Origin: Stagonosporopsis chrysanthemi
Lineage: Eukaryota > Ascomycota > Dothideomycetes > Pleosporales > Didymellaceae
Length of the DNA stretch: 64,000 nt
Assembly: GCA_022560025.1 (NCBI GenBank)
Contig: JAFISE010000014.1
Span: forward strand, 1 to 64,000
Direction of reading: 5' to 3'
The position numbers and the translations under genes are program-made. How positions within the stretch are numbered: position 1 is the stretch's first letter; each line of letters begins with the position of its first letter. This document shows positions 1 to 10,800 of the stretch, in pieces. Under the pieces are notes generated by a model. That model was given only the letters and a program-made list of their open reading frames with translations, did no database searches and had not been told where the DNA came from.

Positions 1-45
1 CTACACACACACACTTACTCACTCTCTCTCTCTCTCCTTCTCTCA
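1..45. repeat. CA/CT dinucleotide microsatellite
   Basis: A short (CA)n run passes into interrupted (CT)n at the very start of the window. It is simple sequence of low information and may extend to the left of the window. Confidence 0.8.
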
Positions 46-280
46 CCTTGGCACATAAATGCCTTAAAACGCAAGGAAATCACCCTAATGTACATATATC
101 GCCCAGTCTCCCCAACTGGAAGGGGAGCTGTAGCTCTAAAATGGTAGCAATACCTGCGCAGGCAAGAAATGCTTTCTAAGGTAGTGTGTCAGCACTGTAA
201 TTCCATAGCTTAGCACGTCGTATATGCCCTTCGGGAGGCGAGATGGTGGACTTATTCCTCATCAACTAGACGTAAAATGA

Positions 281-1066
281 ATACCAACCAACCAACCAAC
301 CAAGCCCCTCCAACCCAACGTCATCCTTCACCGCTTTGCTGAGCCTTCTCCTCAGGCTTCTGATGCTAGCGGAAGCTCTTCTTCAACTTATTCTGGCAAA
401 GATTGGCTCAAAATTGAGACCCTACTGCGCAAGGTGGCCAAGGATGAGAGCAGTAAGGAGCTGAGGAAGATCAGCCGCTCCCTCCACCACATCTCAGTCC
501 AAAACCAGCTACTCCACCATGAGATAGCAGGCCTAAAAGAGGTTCTTAAGACTCAGAAGAAGCACAAGAAGAAGAGCAAACCTCTTAACTTCCAGGAACC
601 TGAGGAGTATCACGGTGGAGCAGTGTTTTACTCTCCTCGTAGGATTGATAAAGCACGCCAGTATGAGCAAGCAAAACAACAAGAAGCTAAGGCAGAAGAG
701 GCTAGAAAAGTAGAGATGGCTGAAATCAGGCACGTCAATAAGCTATACAAGGAGCGAGTAGCTCAGGAGAAACGTGAGCAGCGGGCAAGGGAGAAGGAAG
801 AGAAAGACTGTGTCAAAGCCAAGAAGGCAGAAGAAGTAGCCAAACGCAAGGCTGAAAAAGAACGTCAGAAGCAAGCTCACGACGCCCAGGAAGCTATACA
901 ATTGTCCCGAAGAGGCAATAAGACAGCTTCAAAAGCTTCTATAGTAAAAAAGAAGCCTGCGCGTCGTGCGGTAGGTGCTCGTAGCCATCCTATACCTGCG
1001 ACGCCTCCTCCGCCTGCCCGCACCTACACTACCCGCAGCGGCCGAACAGCAACTCTATATAAGTAG
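281..1066 (+). pseudogene. 5'-truncated transposase relic (Pogo/Fot1-like DDE family, C-terminal tail only)
   Basis: The frame is open from the stop at 278-280 to the stop ending at 1066. The only in-frame start candidate near 434 is a GTG, so there is no credible initiator. The peptide is the lysine/glutamate-rich coiled-coil tail that follows the DDE endonuclease domain in fungal Tc1/mariner-Pogo-type transposases: segments such as SKELRKISRSLHH, the YHGGAVFYSPRR stretch, a long K/E/A/Q helix, and a TYTTRSGR end. The DDE catalytic domain and the N-terminal CENP-B-like helix-turn-helix are absent. The frame itself carries no stop or shift, so loss of the 5' part, not point decay, explains the relic. 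The family call rests on recall of similar fungal tails; the exact subfamily is not determined. Confidence 0.7.
284..304. repeat. (CCAA)n microsatellite
   Basis: About five tandem CCAA units. They lie at the 5' edge of the open frame of the transposase relic, just where recognisable transposase-like coding sequence begins, and may mark the truncation point of that element. Confidence 0.75.
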
Positions 1067-1186
1067 AATGTATAAGAGAATATTGTCGCATAGGTCTATA
1101 GAGTACTCCAACAAAATATCTCGCAATAATAACTATTGTGTGTGGCTCTATAGCCTCATTTTTGAGTGAGCTATTTTGGTGGTTCG

Positions 1187-1226
1187 GCGCATCACGCGAA
1201 TCCGCGCATCACGCGCACGGACACGG
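1187..1226. repeat. Putative right terminal repeat of the truncated transposon
   Basis: A 12-bp sequence, gcgcatcacgcg, occurs twice as a direct repeat (1187-1198 and 1204-1215), 120-150 bp downstream of the transposase stop and just before a TA dinucleotide at 1227-1228. Tc1/mariner-Pogo elements insert at TA and often carry subterminal repeats, so the element's right end may lie near 1226. I do not find the matching inverted copy on the left side, consistent with 5' truncation. Confidence 0.4.
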
Positions 1227-1228
1227 TA

Positions 1229-1720
1229 GCGACTTCCAGTTGTGATACATTTGTCAATGCTAGTGTTCATAACACGATGTGTGAGCTGAACCAGACAGTG
1301 CTGCCTTGAGACGGTCAGAAGCGTCACAGCGACGAATTTCAACGATCAAGTCGCGCAGCCAGGAAGTTGAGTCGTGGGGTTGTACTTGCACGACGGCACA
1401 ACGGACATGGTGTTGAACCTCCGAACGAATTTGGTAAGGTCACGAAACGTGCCGAGCCATGTCTACATATACATAGACGTTACTCTAGCCCTTCCAAGAA
1501 ATTCATCCGCCCATTTAGCCAGGAATTAAACCATCCGGGAAGGTTACACATGCACGCGTCGTTGTATGACCCCATGCTTTCCCCGCTACCAAGTAGCTAC
1601 CCCTCACATCATCGGCGAAATTATGGGCCTTGCACCACAATTAGTGGTAGCGACCCTGACTACAAAATGGAGGTACCTGCCAATTGACGATGCATCGCAC
1701 CACGGCGAGAACTAGACAAG
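1229..1720. other. Intergenic, between transposon relic and GH36 gene
   Basis: About 490 bp upstream of the alpha-galactosidase. An open stretch at 1367-1687 has no ATG start (it begins at a non-ATG codon) and no recognisable content. One CreA-like hexamer (GTGGGG, 1374-1379) is present, but a single copy is expected by chance. Otherwise I see nothing. Confidence 0.5.
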
Positions 1721-3537
1721 ATGCTTGCTGCGAAGCAAATAATCACAACTGCCTTTCTGGCTGGTGTGATTGCCGCACAAGATGGTATCTTAAGCTGCTA
1801 TTCCATCATTCACCCAAGGGAAGCTGACATTAGCCAGCGATCACCGCGAATGGAGGGAACTTTACATTAACCGGCGACGACGTTTCATACCTTTTCCATG
1901 TCGACACTCAAAACGGCGACCTGATCTCCGACCACTTTGGAGCCCCGGTCACAGATTTCGTCCCGCCTGCATACATCCTCCCGTGGGGCTGGCACGACAA
2001 CAGGGCCAATGACCGACGCGAGTTCCCAGATATTGGTCGCAGCGACATCCGCCTGCCGGCGATCCACATCGAGCACTCGGATGGCGATACAGTGTCCGCG
2101 TTCCTCTATCAGAGCCACGAAATAATACCCGGCAAACCTTCAATTCCTGGATTCCCTGCAACCTACGGAAACGACTCGGATGTGACGACGATCCAGGTCC
2201 GGCTCTATGACAACGTCTCTGATGTCGGGGCTGTGCTTTCGTACAGCATCTTCCCAAAGTACAACGCCATCGCCAGGAGCTTCAAGATCACGAACAACGG
2301 GACCGGCGATATCGTCATCGAGAGAGCAGCAAGTTTCTCTTTCGACTTCCCTAATCTGGACTTTGAAGTAATCGAGCCCCACGGCGACTGGTATCACGAG
2401 ATGAACACTGTTAGGCGCAAGGTAGACTACGGCGAGACGAGCTTCCGGTCCACCGAGGGCTACGCTGGGCACACTCACAACCCCTTCTATGTGCTTACAT
2501 CTCCATCCACGACCGAGCACAGCGGTGAAGCTTGGGGTTTCAACCTTGTCTGGACGGGCTCCTTCGAGGCAACTATCGAGAGGACATCGAACGGATACGT
2601 AAGGGCTCTGCTCGGGCTCAACCCGCTGCACACTAGCATTCGAGTGGCTCCTGGGGAGAGCTTCCAAGCTCCGGAAGCAGTCGCTGTCTATAGCTCCTCC
2701 GGCATCGGCGGAGTGTCAAGGGCTTACCATGATCTCTACAGGAACCACCTGTCTCGTCACCAGGCGACTCACGAGACTCGGCCCATTCTGCTTAACTCTT
2801 GGGAGGGTCTCTCCTTCAACATCAACGATACGGCTCTGGTTGACCTCGCCGGACAGGCAGCAGATATTGGAATTGAGCTATTTGTGAACGACGACGGCTG
2901 GTTTGGTGTTGACTACCCCAGGAACAATGACTCTCTTGGCCTTGGAGACTGGACCCCTAACCCAGCCAAATTCCCCGACGGTCTCGGCCCATACATTGAT
3001 GATGTCGTTCGCATCGACGTTGCGAACGCGAGCACCAACGCGAGCACCAACACGCCGTTGAAGTTTGGTATTTGGGTGGAGGTAAGAAGCGCGTAGAGTT
3101 CTCCTACCTTTCGAAGCTAACAATGGGTAGCCAGAGATGGTCAACCTGAACTCCACTTTGTACAAAGAACACCCAGACTGGGTGTTACACGCCGGGAAGC
3201 ACGAAAGGACACTCACTCGAAACCAAATGGTCCTCAACGTGGGCCTTCCAGAGGTGCAAAACTTTATCATCGATACTGTCTCCGGAATCCTCGACGCCGG
3301 CTCTGTCAGCTACGTGAAATGGGACAACAATCGAGGTTGGTACCATGACTGCGCTCGAAAACATGTCACTGACTGTCCTAGGTATGCATGAGCTTGCCCG
3401 GCCATCAGACTCATACAAGTACATCCTCGGTCTATACCACGTCATCGACACGCTGACAACCAAATACCCCAACGTCCTCTGGGAAGGCTGTGCCTCAGGC
3501 GGCGGCCGCTTCGACGCCGGTACGTCCTCTGATCCCC

Positions 3538-3635
<98 letters not shown>

Positions 3636-4234
3636 ACTAACAAAGCCCAGGCCTCCTGCACTACTGGCCGCAACACTGGACGTCCGACAACACCGACGCT
3701 GCCGACCGTCTCCAAATCCAGCTGGGCACCAGCCTGATCTACCCGCCCTCAGCAATGGGCTGCCACATCTCAAAGTCCCCCAACGGCGTCACCGGTCGCG
3801 ACACAAGCTTCACCTACCGCGGCCGCGTGGCCATGATGTGCGGCTCCTTCGGGCTGGAGTTGAATCCGCACGAGCTGACCGAGGACGAAGTCGCACAGCT
3901 GCCCTCCATCATGGCTGAGGCGCACCGCGTCAATCCGATTGTCATCTCTGGCGCTTTCTACCGCCTTGTCGGCCCGCAGGACAGTAATTGGCCCGCGGTT
4001 CAGTTTGTGAGCGAGGATGGAACGCAGGCTGTCGTGTTTGCGTTTCAGCAGCAGTATACGACCAAGCCGGCGCCGCCGCCGTTGAGGCTCCAGGGGCTGG
4101 ATCCTAAGGCGAGATACTTCAATGATCTGGATAATGGCACGTATAGTGGGGCGACGTATGCCAACGCAGGGATAAATGCGGGGTGGGATCGAGGGATTTA
4201 CCAAAGCAAGTTGATTTGGTTGGAGAAGAGGTAG
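1721..4234 (+). CDS. Secreted alpha-galactosidase, glycoside hydrolase family 36
   Basis: Five exons: 1721-1784, 1838-3081, 3131-3335, 3382-3519, 3651-4234, giving 744 residues, close to fungal AglC-type GH36 enzymes (about 750). Hydrolyses terminal alpha-1,6-galactose from raffinose-family sugars and galactomannan fragments. The N-terminus MLAAKQIITTAFLAGVIAAQ is a signal peptide, so it acts outside the cell. The (beta/alpha)8 domain shows the GH36 nucleophile motif KWDNNR (Asp about 501) and the acid/base motif GGGRFDAG (Asp about 549), followed by WTSDNTDA. The start was chosen because it supplies the signal peptide and splices in frame to LTGDDVSYLFHVD. Four introns of 53, 49, 46 and 131 bp use GT-AG ends; the fourth is long only because it contains a 96-base C run. 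The gene converges on the next gene, with 81 bp between stops. Confidence 0.93.
3540..3635. repeat. Poly(C)96 homopolymer inside a GH36 intron
   Basis: Ninety-six uninterrupted C residues on the sense strand fill most of the intron at 3520-3650. The donor (gtacgt) is 20 bp upstream of the run. A good branch site (actaac, 3636-3641) and the acceptor (ending 3650) follow it at once, so all splice signals are intact. Long proline or glycine reading frames across it on both strands are artefacts of the run. Its exact length may be unreliable in any assembly. Confidence 0.95.
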
Positions 4235-4315
4235 ATGGGTTGTGGAATGGCGGAGGTAGATGTGTTGAATTGATCATGTTTAAAACCACTCAGCTTGGCC
4301 AAACGCTTCAGCCGT

Positions 4316-5425
4316 CTAGACAAACATACTCCTCACCACTCTCTGCTCTTCAGCTCCTGGCGGGTACGTTGGGTCCTCTCCCAGATACTTCATCCTGTTC
4401 TCCCTATACTCCCTCCCCTCACCTCCCTGCTCCAACTCCCACACCCGCTCAATCTCCCGCATGATATCCGGCCACCTCCTCCCCGTTTTCCTAGCAATGG
4501 CCTTTGCTTCAGCCGCAAACGGTGCATGCTTCGGATCCGCGCTCGCCCGCTCATCGAGCCAGTGCAGGTATGCATGCCTTGCCACTACCAATTCCCCCAT
4601 AATCCACTCGTTCAGCCCCTTCGTCCGCTTCCCAGAGGGTATCTTAATCGTGAAAGTCTCGTCCAAATGCAATTTCGTCGCATCGAAAGAGATGGTATCG
4701 TAGTCTGGCGCAGCGAGGCCGAGCGCGCTGATCCATCGCGCGTCCCGGATGAGGAGGTGGTTGATGGAGCCGTCCTGGATGTCGGCAGTCACTTGGATGA
4801 TAGGACCTGAGGGCATTTTGTGGCACCACATGTTGGTTATGTGGGTGCTGGGCTGTCGTTGGGATTGGACTGCTTGCAGGCGTTGAATGGGGAACGCAGA
4901 GGGGTTTGTGATTGGGATGAGGAGAGTGATGACGGGGTCGAACGAAGCGTATGGGTCTTCATTGTCTGTGGTGGTCTCTGTCTCTGAAACGTAGTTGTCA
5001 TTATTGTATCCAGGGTCTTCGTCCTTCTCTGTGCTGTGGCGAGCCGGTTCGTGATGGTTGTGAGAGGTCGGCACCCCCTCCGACGCGTCATCTTCATGCG
5101 GGGAGTTTGTCTCGCTCGTATCTGTCATGGCTACTTCCGGTGTGTTATTTGGAGTTGTAGGTATCACCATGAACTCCAACTCAACGAACTCCTCCCGCTG
5201 AAAAAACATTTCGTCCCGGGCGTTGTCACCGCTTGCCACATGACCCATTGTGGCAAATAGTGATCCTGTAACCGTTGTGTTACTTCTTACATGGATGCGA
5301 TCTGTATTTCGAAAGATGATTACAATGGTAGGGCTCGCGATGCTGGTGATTGTTGTTTGTGTAAGGTCAGCAATGTCAGGTGCAAGCGAGGTGGCGCTTT
5401 CACGTTCACTATCGTCGCTTCCCAA
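4316..5425 (-). CDS. Acidic protein of unknown function
   Basis: Single-exon frame of 369 residues. I do not recognise the family. Residues about 95-160 are rich in Asp, Glu, Thr, Asn and His and look disordered. The C-terminal half (about 165-369) looks folded, with alternating hydrophobic stretches (for example DPVITLLIPI) and a charged helix ending in AEAKAIARKTGRRWPDIM. There is no signal peptide or membrane segment. The first ATG of the open frame is used, but the region before about residue 70 could hide an intron or a later start (the Met of MTDTSETNSPHED is an alternative). It converges on the GH36 gene. Its 3' part is G-rich on the sense strand, like many genes in this window. Confidence 0.6.
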   Translation of the reverse strand: MGSDDSERESATSLAPDIADLTQTTITSIASPTIVIIFRNTDRIHVRSNTTVTGSLFATMGHVASGDNARDEMFFQREEFVELEFMVIPTTPNNTPEVAMTDTSETNSPHEDDASEGVPTSHNHHEPARHSTEKDEDPGYNNDNYVSETETTTDNEDPYASFDPVITLLIPITNPSAFPIQRLQAVQSQRQPSTHITNMWCHKMPSGPIIQVTADIQDGSINHLLIRDARWISALGLAAPDYDTISFDATKLHLDETFTIKIPSGKRTKGLNEWIMGELVVARHAYLHWLDERASADPKHAPFAAEAKAIARKTGRRWPDIMREIERVWELEQGGEGREYRENRMKYLGEDPTYPPGAEEQRVVRSMFV

Positions 5426-5600
5426 TGCTGTGTCACCACACGATTCCTCACTTCAGCATTGGAAGGTAAGACTTTCACATCAAGTTGTCAATAATTGCAT
5501 TCATCAAATTCGTACCGGGTGAGACGGCTGCGTGGTCGCCGAAACCCTCCGACTTGCCTCGCTCACCGTATCCACTCTTTCCTCCAAACCGGCTCACTAT

Positions 5601-7291
5601 CTAGTAAGCGTAGAAGTTGATAGCCTCGTTGTTCTGAGCACGAATCTTGCGGTTGTTCCTCATCAAAATGAACCTAAGCACCCATGCACATACAATGACT
5701 CCTGCGGAAAAGCCAACACTAGCCCACATAGCCATAGAGAAGCGGGGCTTGCTGCTGTCTGGCCACAGGTACGGTGTGTATACGAAGGACAGATTGCCTA
5801 GAGTGTTTGCAATAGCAATGGCAACAGCCTTTTTCTCGTCGGTCTGACCGAGAGTTGCAGCAGTCCAGGACAGGTTGATGTTGTTTACGCCATAAGTGGC
5901 ACCGACAAAGAGAACCATGGCGAAGTACCGGGCGCCAACATTGAGAGTGAGGGTTCCGATCATGAATCCGACAATAGCAACAGCCTTCGAGATTGTGATG
6001 TGCCAAGTGCGCTCATTGAATCTTCCGGATGACCAGGACACAGCCACGGAGATGAATGCGGACAGCAGGTATGGCGGACACGTGAGTACGAGGGTGATGG
6101 TGCGGTTGAAGCCGAGAGTCTGCCAAGATTAATGTGTGTTCAACGGAGTTGACCGCCGAGAACGTACCTGAACAACACTAGGCAGGAAATTCTTGAAGCC
6201 GTTTGCGGACAAGTGAAGCTAGAAACCAAATCAGAGGCTGTTCATCATCCATGTTGTTTGGCCGGCTTACGTTCTGCATGAGTGCAAAGACCCACATACG
6301 GTAGTCAGTGCAGGCCTCGCGCAGTCCCTTCCAGACACTCTGTTTATCCTTCTTCTCTGTGGTATCGAAAGAGATACGGCTGTGGGCCAACTCGCGCTCC
6401 TCTTGTGTAAGCCATCGGGTCTGGAGGGGCGCGTTGGGCAGCATAAAGAAGGCCAAGACAGCAACGCCGACTTGCAGACATGTCAGTGATGTTCTTCCAC
6501 AGAATTCTAGCGGACTCACCAGTGATCAAACCCTGGATGATAAAAAGCCAGCGCCAGCCCTCGAGGCCGGACTTGCCCTCCATACCGGCGAAGACTCCGG
6601 CTGCTATCAGGCCAGAGAAGCTGCTAGCGAGCAGGTTGCCAGTGTAGAAGATGGACATGCGGGTAGCGCTCTCCTTTCGGGTGTAGAACATCGAAATCAA
6701 GTACACTCCTCCGGGGTAGAACGGCGCCTCTGTGATACCGAGCACGAAGCGACAGGCGAGCATGCCCTTGTAGTCCTTGACAACGGCCATGAGCGTTGAC
6801 ACGATGGCCCAAGCCAGCATCCAGCCAGACATGTACCAGGAGGGCTTGATTCTGTTCAGAAGCATATTGGATGGAACTTGGCCGACAAGGTAACTGCAGA
6901 TATCAGAAAAGATTCTTCCATGCGTAGGCTAAGCAACTTACCCAACGAAGAAGATGGAGACGCAAGTGTTGTATTGAACACCTGTAAGCCCAAGGTCTAC
7001 GTCCATTTTGTCGATCTTGCCATTGACGATGGCATTGCGGTCGAGGAAGTTGAGGAAGTACATAAGCCAAAGAATAGGCTGTTTCGGTCAGTGTGCGATT
7101 GCTTCGTCTCTGAGGCTACTCACCATCATGTAAAGATCCAGCTTCTTCACGAGAGCCACTTCAGCCGGCGACTTCACCAATGCGGCACCAAACTTGTCGA
7201 GCTCTTCATGCTGAGGCTTGACTGGGTGATCGTTTACAGAGATAGTATCGATGTGCTCTGCAGAGATCTTGGGCTTAGTCTGGTCGGTCAT
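5601..7291 (-). CDS. MFS permease, Dal5/allantoate-type anion:cation symporter family
   Basis: Six exons on the minus strand: 7291-7124, 7078-6942, 6893-6520, 6470-6271, 6218-6168, 6119-5601, giving 482 residues with about 12 membrane segments. The class imports carboxylates, vitamins, allantoate or small peptides with protons. Family signs: LDRNAIVNGKID after the first helix, the LTGVQYNTCVSIFFVGY stretch with FVGYLVGQVPSN, then ITEAPFYPGGVYLISMFYTR and the late LGNLSFVYTPYLWP loop. Both ends are cytosolic and charged. All five introns are 45-52 bp with GT-AG ends. The start lies 539 bp from the start of the divergent NRPS-like reductase, so a shared promoter and a linked role (export or import of its substrate or product) are plausible but unproven. 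The substrate cannot be told from sequence. Confidence 0.9.
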
Positions 7292-7830
7292 GATGACTTA
7301 GGAGGGAAAATCAAAGTCAAAAGAAACGACTTCAGTGCTCAAGGCGCTGTGTTCTACGGAGGTCTCGCTATCTGAAGTGTCTTTATACGGCCTTGCCAAG
7401 CTTGATACTGCGTTGCTTAGCAGTCTTTCACAAGCGGGGTATTGCAACCCCGTGGGGAGCGAGCCGTCTGCGGCCATGCGCTAGCGGGATGCAGGATGGG
7501 CGTGTTGATCATCCTTCGCGTCGGCGGGGCAGAGATCAAAGTGGAATCTTGCGTGTAAAGCTGCACTTAACTCGGCGGCACGCTCGGTGCCCAGATCAGC
7601 TGAGCTTTGATTGTTCACTTATCAAGCAAGCATCGCTCGGATGCCTTATCCATATCGTTTTCAGAGGTTGGGATTGGTGGTAAATCTGGAGCCTCCGGAA
7701 AACCCATGCGGCTGTGGAAAACGGTTCCGACACCGTTCGGCAATTTTAGTGCCCCATAGAGGATACCTTCTCCGTTGTCTACCCCACGTTCTGTGCAAGC
7801 CACGCGCATAAGACCAAGCCACGGTTCACA
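7292..7830. promoter_or_regulatory. Shared divergent promoter of MFS permease and NRPS-like reductase
   Basis: The 539 bp between the two start codons contain no credible gene, so both transcripts must start here. A weak AT element (tttata, about 7381-7386) lies on the permease side. I see no clear pathway-specific palindrome. Confidence 0.6.
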
Positions 7831-10800
7831 ATGCTAGACTCTATATCTTCTGAGCCTGCCGAGAGTTCCTTGGGATTTCGACAAGGCAAGATGTCAAGCA
7901 CATACACAACCACCGAGGAACTGCCGAAGAGAACACTCATCGCAGCACAAGAACCGATCCTGACCATCGATGAGCTGATTCGTCGACGCGCTTCAGAATT
8001 GCGCGATTCGCCTCTCATTGGCTACCCGAAATCAGGTGTTACCGATTACGAGGAACATTCAGCCTTTGCGGTGAACAAATATGCAGATGCGGCCGCAGAG
8101 GTCCTCCAACGGAGGGGGCTTAAGAAAGTGGTGAGTACAAGGATTGCCCAGACCGAGCTAGCCATAACGTCGTATCAGGATTCATCCTTAGACAAGGCCC
8201 CTGTCGTTGCCATACTCGCCCACTCTGGCCTGCCATTCATCATCACGCTACTGGGGTTGAGCAGACTTGGCTATGCCAGCCTGTTATTATCGACCCGTCT
8301 GGCTGCCCCAGCTCTCATTCGCTTGCTTGATCTAGCCGAGTGCAACACACTCCTGACCACCTCTCACTTCCATCCAGTGCTGGAAGAAGTCAAGAGCGAG
8401 CGCGGTACTGCCGTGCTGGAGCTGTTGAAGCATGAGGAATACTATGGCGTGGAGGTGCCTATCTTTCAGCGTGCGTATGATCCGTCCAAGGAGTCCACAA
8501 AGAACATTGTCATCATCCACTCTTCGGGCTCTACTGGTCTGCCCAAGCCCATCTACCTCACAAACCGCAGCTGCATCGCAGCGTTTTCGACAAACTTGGA
8601 CAGGAAGGCCTTGATGACACAGCCTTTGTTCCACAGCTTCGGCTTCTACGAGACGTTTCGATCCATCTACTCGGGGAAACCGATGTACTACTTCAACTAT
8701 GCCTTCCCTTTGACCAAGCAGAACATCACAGCAACACTAAAAGCGGTCAAGCCTGACCTACTGTTCTGTGTGCCGTATGTTCTGAAGCTACTTGGCGAGT
8801 CAGAGGAAGGCATCAAAGCACTTGCAGATATTGATCTGGTCATGTACGGTGGTAGTGCGTGTCCCGACGACCTTGGAGACATGCTGGTCAAGCACGGTGT
8901 TAATCTGGTAGCCAACTACGGCGCTACCGAGACAGGGCGACTGTCGACGTCTGTGCGCCCTGCCGGAGACCATGCTTGGAACTATCTTCGCATCCTCCCC
9001 GAGGTAAAGCAGTACGTGCTGATGGACGAGATTGCCCCCGGCATCTTCGAGTGTGTCGCACTCGATGGCCTCAAGTCCAAGAACACGATCAACTCAGATG
9101 ACCCACCTCGGTCCTTCCGTACAAGAGATCTCTTCATGCAACACCCAGAAAACCCCGACTTCTGGAGGTTCGTATCGAGACTTGACGACCGGCTGACACT
9201 GGTCAATGGTGAGAAGGTTCTGCCGATCCCCATCGAGGGTAGATTACGCCAAGAGGGCCTCGTGAAGGAGGCTGTCGTCTTCGGCGATGGTAAGAGCCTT
9301 CCTGGTATGTTGCTTGTAAAGGCCGATACTGCTGCACATCTGTCAGATGCCGACTTCCTCGAACAAATCTGGCCTGCCGTCGAAGACGCCAACTCCCGTG
9401 CCGAAAGCTTTTCAAGAGTCCCAAGAGAGCTTGTCGTTGTCCTACCTGCAGACGCTACATACGCGAAGACCGATAAGGGCACATTCATCCGTGCACAGGT
9501 ATACACACAATACAAGGATGAGATCGAGAGAGCATACGCCAGCTTTGAAAGCGGGGACGACGAGGCCGGCACAGTTGCCCTGCCGTTACCTGAGCTCGAG
9601 ACCTATCTTCTACAGCGATTCCGCGAGAATCTTGGCGTTGAGCTGTCGGCTTCTGACGACTTCTTTGCTCTGGGTATCGACAGCCTCCAGTGCATGAAGA
9701 TGTGGAGCCTGATGAAGAAGGAGCTCGATCTTGGTGGACGACAGTCTGAATTCGGCCAGAACGTTCTCTACGAGACTGGCAACGTACAGAGCCTCGCTCG
9801 CCACATCGATGCTCTGCGTACTGGTAATGTAGAGCAGGCGAAGGATGTGTACCAAGTCATGCACGACCTCGTTGCAAAGCACTCGGTCTTCAAGACCTAC
9901 GACGAAGTCTACCGCACGACACCGACCACCGAGACTGTCGTCTTGACAGGCGTTACTGGCGGGTTAGGTGCACACCTCCTCGCCCAGCTCGTCCGCGATC
10001 CCACAGTCTCGACCGTATGGGCACTCGTTCGTGCATCCTCAGAGCACACCGCACTGGAGCGGACACTACAAAGTCTCTCCTCGCGCGGCATCTCTCTCAC
10101 CGTAGAAGAAATCCGCAAGGTAATTGCCGTACCATCCGACCTCAGCAAGCCCGACTTTGGCCTCGGCGCCTCGAGATTCGTGCAGCTGCGCTCGACCCTC
10201 ACCCTGGTGATCCACAGCGCCTGGGCCGTCAACTTCAACATCTCCGTCGAGAGCTTCGAAGACCAGCACATCAAGGCCGTCCCCAACCTCATCAACCTCT
10301 GCCAGTCCACCACCCACGGCTCGCCCGCCCGCTTCTTCTTCTGCTCCTCCGTCTCCTCCACCGGCGGCACCCCGCGCCCGGGCACCGTCCCCGAAACGCC
10401 CGTCCGCGACATCACTCACGTCCAGGGCACGGGGTACGCGCGGTCCAAGTACGTCGCGGAGCAAATCGTGCGCAACGCGATGCAAGACGCGGGGGCGCAC
10501 GCGCGCGTGCTGCGCATCGGGCAGCTGGTGGGCGACAGCCGCGTCGGCGACTGGAACACAACCGAGGGCATCCCGCTGATGATCCAGACGGCGGTGACGC
10601 TGGGGGCGCTGCCGCAGCTCGACGAGGAAATGACCTGGCTGCCCGTCGACCACGCCGCGCGCATCATCCTCGACGTCGCACACGGCGCCCGCGCCGCCTC
10701 GCGCGCCGCAGACCCAGACCTCGTCTACCACGTCCTCAACCCCGCCCGCTTCCACTGGACGCGCGACATGCTGCCCGCGCTCGCCTCCGCGGGGCTCGTC

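Noticed and set aside
1367..1687. 106-codon frame upstream of GH36
   Set aside because: No ATG start and no similarity recognised; it lies in the promoter.
3185..3918. Poly-proline (plus) and poly-glycine (minus) frames of 92-176 codons
   Set aside because: They exist only because the C96 tract is open in all frames; the flanking sequence is explained by the GH36 exons.
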